Part shown: positions 58,990 through 64,000 of the stretch, one piece after another
Layout: each line of letters starts with the position of its first letter
Position numbering within the stretch: position 1 is the stretch's first letter
Origin: Vandiemenella viatica
Taxonomy: Eukaryota > Arthropoda > Insecta > Orthoptera > Morabidae
DNA: 64,000 nucleotides
NCBI GenBank assembly: GCA_031002005.1
Contig: CM061918.1
Coordinates: forward strand, 58,533,478-58,597,477
Direction of reading: 5' to 3'
The notes under the pieces: model-generated
What the model saw: the letters and a program-made list of their open reading frames with translations, nothing else
Database searches by the model: none
What the model was told of the DNA's origin: nothing
Position numbers and translations under genes: made by a program

Positions 58990-59763
58990 TTTCTTCAAAC
59001 CAGAAAGACCGAAAGTGAAATCGGAAACCCAGCATTCTCTCACCCAGCGACAAATCATAACTACCAATCACGAACTAGTCATGACTAAAATAAACACTAA
59101 TACATTACGCATCATAAAATATGACGCACCTTAGTGTCTGTTATTTTCCTTAATCGTGTGTCCCTATGTTTCAATCTGCAGCCTCCACTGCATAGCTCTG
59201 ACCACTGGTGTTTGTATGTGGTAACAGCATAAAGTTTCCCATCGTGCTCAACGTTGGCCGAATACCGGTAGCTGTGGGGATGTGGGAGATATGGGGGTTG
59301 AAAGTGGTCGATGTGGTACATTTTCGCATTTCGACCAATCACAAGTGTGCCTATATTTCTCTTGGCTGCCACAACAACATAACGCAAACCGCTGGTGTCT
59401 GTGTGTGGTACCGGTCTCGAGTCTCCCACAGTGCACTATGGTGGTTGCATGCCGATAGCTGTCAATCAAAATTGTTTACAAACACTAACGAAGTCGTGAG
59501 TACCATCTAATATTCTTCTAATAATTCCTTCGTTCCCCTGTCATCTTCACAACATATTCATCCCTTAATACCTCCGCACGCTAGTATTGAAAATCCTTCT
59601 TCTTATTTTCTTCAACTTTGCCGTCTAAGGACCATGGAATCATGTGCATTCATCTAGATGCTTCTTGACTTCCAATAGTTCTTCATCCTTTCTTTTCCTG
59701 TTTCCTCCTTTCTTGAATCCAGATGTTATTTATTACCTTTCCTCTACTTCTGAATATCCTTTT

Positions 59764-60020
59764 ACCGAGCGGAGTGGTGTAACGGTTAGCGTTCTCGCCT
59801 CGCATTCGGGAGGACGGCGGTTCGAATCCCCGTCCGGGCATCCAGATTTGGGTTTTCCATGGTTTCCCCAAATCACTCCAGGCAAATGCCGGGATGCTTC
59901 CTTCAAAAGGCCATGGCCGAATTACTTCCCATTCCTTGCCCCCATCCTTGCCCCCGATCCTTTCCCGTCTCTAAAGACCTCGATGTTAAAAAGAGACGTA
60001 AAGCAGTTACAAAAACAAAA
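59764..60020 (+). repeat. Full-length SINE-B copy
   Basis: Head 'accgagcggagtggtgtaac', B box 'gcggttcgaatccccg' (about 59817), body 'tccaggcaaatgccgggatg', 'ggccatggccgaattacttc', 3' 'aaagacctcgatg…gacgtaaagc' and an A-rich tail. One of the best preserved promoters in the family. Confidence 0.9.
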
Positions 60021-61283
60021 ATCCTTGAGAATTTATGTCCTATTCTGAAAGTTCCTCTGTCTTATATTACATCCCCTGTTATTCCTTTCTCTGTCATATC
60101 TTTCTTTACTGATTTGACACAATGGATGCCTTCGTAACTCTTGTAAACGGGGTTACGTAAGCAATTATCCCTCTTCATTATATGACCAAAAAAATTGATT
60201 TTCCTCTTTCTGATTGAGCCTTCCATCCTTTAAATTTAATCTTCGTTGTATAGATCTTTATTCCTCTGGTGCATAAACTCAACATTTTTCCTCAAGATCT
60301 TGCTTTTTCTCTGGCTACTGGCTATTTCTATAGCTCCAGATTTCAAATTATTAAATCTTCCATTTTCGTAGTATTTCCAAAGTCCACGCCGAAGAGCTGT
60401 GCTCGATATAAATTTACAGAGATATCTTCTTTAGTCCCAGATCAGCCACTCGGAATAACATAACCTCATTCTGAAGAACGTTGTTTCTGCTGACTCTATT
60501 CTGTTTCTGTTGAACTTGGTTGTAGTAATATTTCCGAGATAAATCTATGACTTATTTTAATACAATTCATTCTGTTGTTACTTCTGTGCTACGCCCCATT
60601 ATGTTGATTATACCTGCTGGAGACTGCCATATGTATTCGCTATCCGCAAAATCTGTCTGCAAATGAACTAAACAGGGAACCGTTAGACACTTTACTTGGC
60701 CATTACTTTTATACTGCTCCTGACCTTTCTAACTCCATTACTGCTTCACAAGGTACATTACTGGTTGCCATATGCTTCATTAACAATGAAAGGAACTAAG
60801 CAATTACCGGTAAATGTCACTTGTGAATTGGTAACTCTACCCTAAATTACACCATGCTGACTAAACTTACATATTTAAATATATAAAATGAAGCAACAAC
60901 AGAATCAGTCATATACAAACCGATAATCTTTTGCTAAATAGCAGATAAGAAAAAATAGCATTCCATTAACAGTGAAGAGAAATTCGTCGACACACATATA
61001 ATAATGATTCCAAAATCATCTAAAATAAGCAGAAATTAGAAAATTCACGCCTGTAACTACACTGTAAAACGTGACTTCTTAAATCAAAATGTTTTTGATT
61101 ATTCTTCTTTCTGCATTTCAGGCGTCCCTTAAATCTTGTTTGGTCCTTAACACAGTGTTGTGCTCGATATACGTACGGTTTTGTAAATTTCCGCTTGATT
61201 ATAAATACTAACTCAACGTTTGGTATTCATTCTTGATTAAAAATACTCCTTTCTCGGTGATAATCTCATTTTGATATCACTTA

Positions 61284-61673
61284 GGGACCGTGCACAAACT
61301 ACGTGGCTCGGTCCAGGGGGAGGGGGGGGTTGTCTAGAAGGCTACGCTGAGCTACGGTGGGGGAGGGGTGGTTTCAGAGCCAGGCCACATAGCTTTCATA
61401 ACATTTTTCACAGTTAAAATGAGGAACAAAACACACAACAGCATGTAAATATTTATTTCCCTCAGTTAATTATCTTCGTATGTAGCTTACAATAGTCTGA
61501 CAGGAGAAAACAGTACAAAATGTCATCTGGAATCAAAAGGGAAAAAAGCTACGTGCTACGTGAAAAAGGGGGGGGGGGGTAGAAGCAAAAGCCACATAGG
61601 GCTACGTGAGGGGGGGGAGGGCGGGGGGTTCACAGGAGGCCAAAATGGAGCTAGGTGGTTTATGCACGCTCTC
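61284..61673. mobile_element. Harbinger-like MITE, G-rich, 390 bp
   Basis: Ends GGGACCGTGCACAAACTACG and …GTGGTTTATGCACGCTCTC, an imperfect inverted repeat of about 22 bp. TTA lies on both sides (61281-61283, 61674-61676). A 3-bp TTA duplication is typical of PIF/Harbinger. The interior contains four clusters of G runs (61315-61329, 61361-61371, 61567-61579, 61610-61628). No coding frame. Confidence 0.8.
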
Positions 61674-61689
61674 TTATTGTCTTTAATTT

Positions 61690-62045
61690 TTCTTTCGGAG
61701 CGTGATACTTAAGGCATATAGGCGATGAGGCATGGAAAGATATTGGTGTAGGTATGAAAAGTAATGTATGGAAGGAAAACGATGAGCATGACCACAAGCT
61801 GGCACTTGATTTCAGGCACAAGGGTGTGGGAAGATTCTCTTTTTTTAGATAAGAGTGTAAGGGTTGGAATAAGTTACCAAGGGAAATGATGAATAATTTA
61901 CTAAAAACGCTGAAAGAAATTAAAGTTAAAATTTGTAAAGGGCAAATGTAGGTGGGTGCAAGAGAGGGGGAAGATGGGTGTGTAGGGAAATATCCACCGG
62001 AGCATGCGCTCCATTGCAGTTTAATTAAATATTATTATTATCTTT
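61690..62045 (+). mobile_element. LINE C-terminal tail
   Basis: The broken frame gives HKGVGRFSFF then GWNKLPREMMNNLLKTLKEI, resembling the usual end of CR1/L2-like LINEs ('RxxFFxxRVxxxWNxLPxxVVxxxSxxxFKxxL'). It is followed by a stop and an ATTATT microsatellite 3' tail (62028-62041). The RT is absent. Confidence 0.6.
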
Positions 62046-62379
62046 TCATCTTTGATTACATCAATAGAAATGTTCATATTTTGTGTGTTGTAATTGTGGT
62101 ATTTTACACAGTGATTCGAGACCTTCATCTTCCTTCTTTTACTCTAAACTTGTGTCTGATTTTACTAGTGTTTGACTTGCAGTACTGTTATTTGTAAAAC
62201 GCAGTTATCGAATAGAGAACGGTAAGTACAAAACTGCCTAAAAAAGTACTTATTTATGTCGGTAGACATGGCCATAAAGTTGTACGTGAATACATATTTT
62301 CTTCTGTTGCATGGTTTGTAGTCACACATTATTTTCGACAAGGTCACTGTTCATATCTTTGGTTTCGGCTCTCATAATA

Positions 62380-62590
62380 TGCAGTATGAGGAGTTAACGC
62401 CCGCATCTTGCATTCAGGAGGGTGTGGGATCGAATCCCAGTTCGGACAACACATTTCGATTTTCGATAGTTTCCCTAAATAGCCCCAGGAAATATGTTCA
62501 GGAGATAATAGGCGAACTCCTTCCCCTTTCTTACGCCCTCGGTTCCCTCAGGTTTAATGATCTTTACGTCGAAACCTGGAAAGCTCTAAC
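62380..62590 (+). repeat. Old SINE-B copy
   Basis: B box 'gggatcgaatcccag' (about 62426), 'gatagtttccctaaatagcc', 'taatgatctttacgtcga'. Strongly diverged from the other copies, so probably among the oldest. Confidence 0.7.
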
Positions 62591-62767
62591 AAATTCTTTG
62601 TTGAAAAAAAGGAAATAGTGAACAGGAGTTGCTGTACGTGGCAGACGTCTTCTCACCTCCGTTCACTATTCGACGACTAACTTGCGTTCCCCACCGCATA
62701 ACTCACTCATATCAGGGTTCAGCGACATTAGTGGATTTCCTACAATCGAATCCGAATTTTATATTTT

Positions 62768-63005
62768 CGGGCGTCCATTAATTAAGTGGGGTGTTTTTCC
62801 GGAAATCTCTACCTGCCCCCCTCCCCCCCTATGGTGAGGTGAGACTTCGAGGGACCTCCCCCCGTGCTGACTACCGCACCAAGAGCTTTTTTTAGTTCTC
62901 CTATTTTCAAGGAATTAAGAAGATGATCCCCTCTCTTGGTGAGATTTCACCGGACCCTCTCCCCCCCTCCCCCTCAATTACACCTCACGTAATGAATGGA
63001 TGCCC
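62768..63005. mobile_element. MITE with C-rich interior, 238 bp
   Basis: Ends GGGCGTCCATTAATTAAGTG and …CACGTAATGAATGGATGCCC form an inverted repeat of about 27 bp. The interior has several C7-C8 runs. It resembles in design the G-rich MITE 1.1 kb upstream but has a different TIR. A target duplication is not certain. Confidence 0.7.
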
Positions 63006-63406
63006 CCTTTCGACTTGAATTTTCGGTTTCACTGCGTTTACTTTTGTTTATTTTCAACTCAGCCATAAACATTTGACATTTTTTCCTATACTAAATGGAT
63101 AGGTCTTTAAGAGAGCTATAGGTAGAAATTACGAGCGTCGCATTTTCTTAGAGTTAGCAATTATACTATGCAGTATACTATATGACCATGGGCCCAGCTC
63201 TCCCTCCGATCCATCCGTGAAACGACTGTATGCCTATTCGGCATGACAGATTCTTTGATCATCTGCTTATCGAGTGTAATAATTAAACTCTAGCTGTAGA
63301 CTACAAACTCGGGGCAACAATTGTAAACTATCTCCCTCTGTTTTGTTAAGATGGTGTTTTCTGGTTGTCTCTCGGTATTGAAGAAAACTTAAAGACTTAT
63401 ATCATT

Positions 63407-63622
63407 ACCGAGAGTGGTGGGTGAGCGGCGACACTCTGGCCTCGCATTCGAGAGGACGCGGATTCGAATGCCAGACCAGCCATCCAGATTTAGTATTTTT
63501 ATGGTTTTCCCATATGGCGGGATGGTTCCTTCAAAAGGCGATTGTCAAATTGTTTCTCAGCATTTTCCCGCCTCTAATTACCTCAACGTCGACAAGGTGT
63601 TAAGCCATAAGCAAAAAAAAAG
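63407..63622 (+). repeat. SINE-B copy with body deletion
   Basis: Head 'accgagagtggtgggtgagc', B box 'cggattcgaatgccag', then 'gttttcccatatggcgggat' where the 'aaatcactccaggcgaa' block is missing, and 3' 'taattacctcaacgtcgaca', 'ccataagcaaaa' with poly(A). Confidence 0.87.
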
Positions 63623-63629
63623 AAACCTT

Positions 63630-64000
63630 CGTGTTATTCACTTTTTTATTTTTATTTACCCTTCATTTATACAGCCTAATATCTTAGTGACTAAATTAGG
63701 CCCTACGTATTAATTTTTACATTGTTGATTACATAATGTTTTGAGATTTGTACAAAATATTTACATGCAAGGAATTTGGCATACAGTTCCGTTACACTGT
63801 GACTTACTGTCTAATTAATTCTATAATATTACATTTGGTCTTGCTTACAGTAATAACAGTTACAGCTGCTGTTGCAAATTTTAATGTTATATTGAATAAC
63901 AAATATCGCTTATTGTTGTTATAGTGCTAGTGGTTTTTATTGAAATATTCCAGTTATTCTTAGAGTATCCCATTATTCAGCTAGTTGCAGTTAACCCAGT
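63630..64000. other. No recognised feature
   Basis: AT-rich, non-coding, without repeat signatures. Confidence 0.4.

Noticed and set aside
59112..59510. Overlapping 100- and 105-residue frames on both strands
   Set aside because: They come from a short internally repeated segment ('accactggtgtttgtatgtg' and 'accgctggtgtctgtgtgtg'); no known protein feature.
59817..59832. Possible real tRNA genes at intact A/B boxes
   Set aside because: The boxes belong to SINE heads followed by family-specific bodies and tails; no complete cloverleaf with a 3' acceptor arm was seen.
1..64000. CRISPR arrays, bacterial operons or phage genes
   Set aside because: No regularly spaced repeats, no polycistronic gene layout; splice sites and eukaryotic retroelements show a nuclear eukaryotic genome.

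Overview
This is eukaryotic, almost certainly insect, nuclear DNA. It is AT-rich, has microsatellites and long introns, and carries a 1,000-base scaffold gap (15567-16566). The only confident host gene part is one internal coding exon (11232-11477, + strand) of a p24-gamma cargo receptor (TMED3/TMED7 type, GOLD domain). Its first and last exons were not found here. No rRNA, stand-alone tRNA or CRISPR array was recognised. The species cannot be fixed from the sequence; the abundance of tRNA-headed SINEs and dead LINEs suggests a large-genome insect, which is inference.

Layout left of the gap (1-15566): a LINE reverse-transcriptase tail at the edge; two related terminal-inverted-repeat (TIR) elements with 6-bp target-site duplications (TSDs) (2437-2721, 3183-4092); a broken LINE (5446-6440); a piggyBac remnant with both ends intact (6708-8133); a second LINE (8410-9990); the TMED exon; a near-perfect 0.4-kb palindrome (12016-12408); and a diverged ~805-bp tandem duplication running up to the gap.

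Right of the gap (16567-64000) repeats dominate. Five recurrent SINE-like families are seen. SINE-A has a 'ggttcgagtccgg' B box and five copies, all with TSDs. SINE-B is the commonest and has a 'ggttcgaatcccc' B box. SINE-B2 shares part of the SINE-B body. SINE-C and SINE-D have 'ggtctggtggctcag' and 'ggtctggtagctcag' heads. A further family (SINE-E) has been broken up by insertions. Among them lie LINE fragments of at least three lineages, mariner/Tc1 remnants, a 3.3-kb hAT-type element, Harbinger-like elements (one with a broken MADF-domain reading frame), and a Helitron helicase tail with its 3' hairpin and CTAG end.

Several insertions are nested and give relative ages: a TIR element inside a SINE-B (39195-39782), a SINE-B inside a LINE (28330-28560), and both a hAT and a SINE-B inside one SINE-E (43970-48005). 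The most unusual structure is a ~3.35-kb inverted duplication (29860-33210). Its arms carry SINE-C, SINE-D and flanking sequence, and they face each other across the MADF-bearing element.
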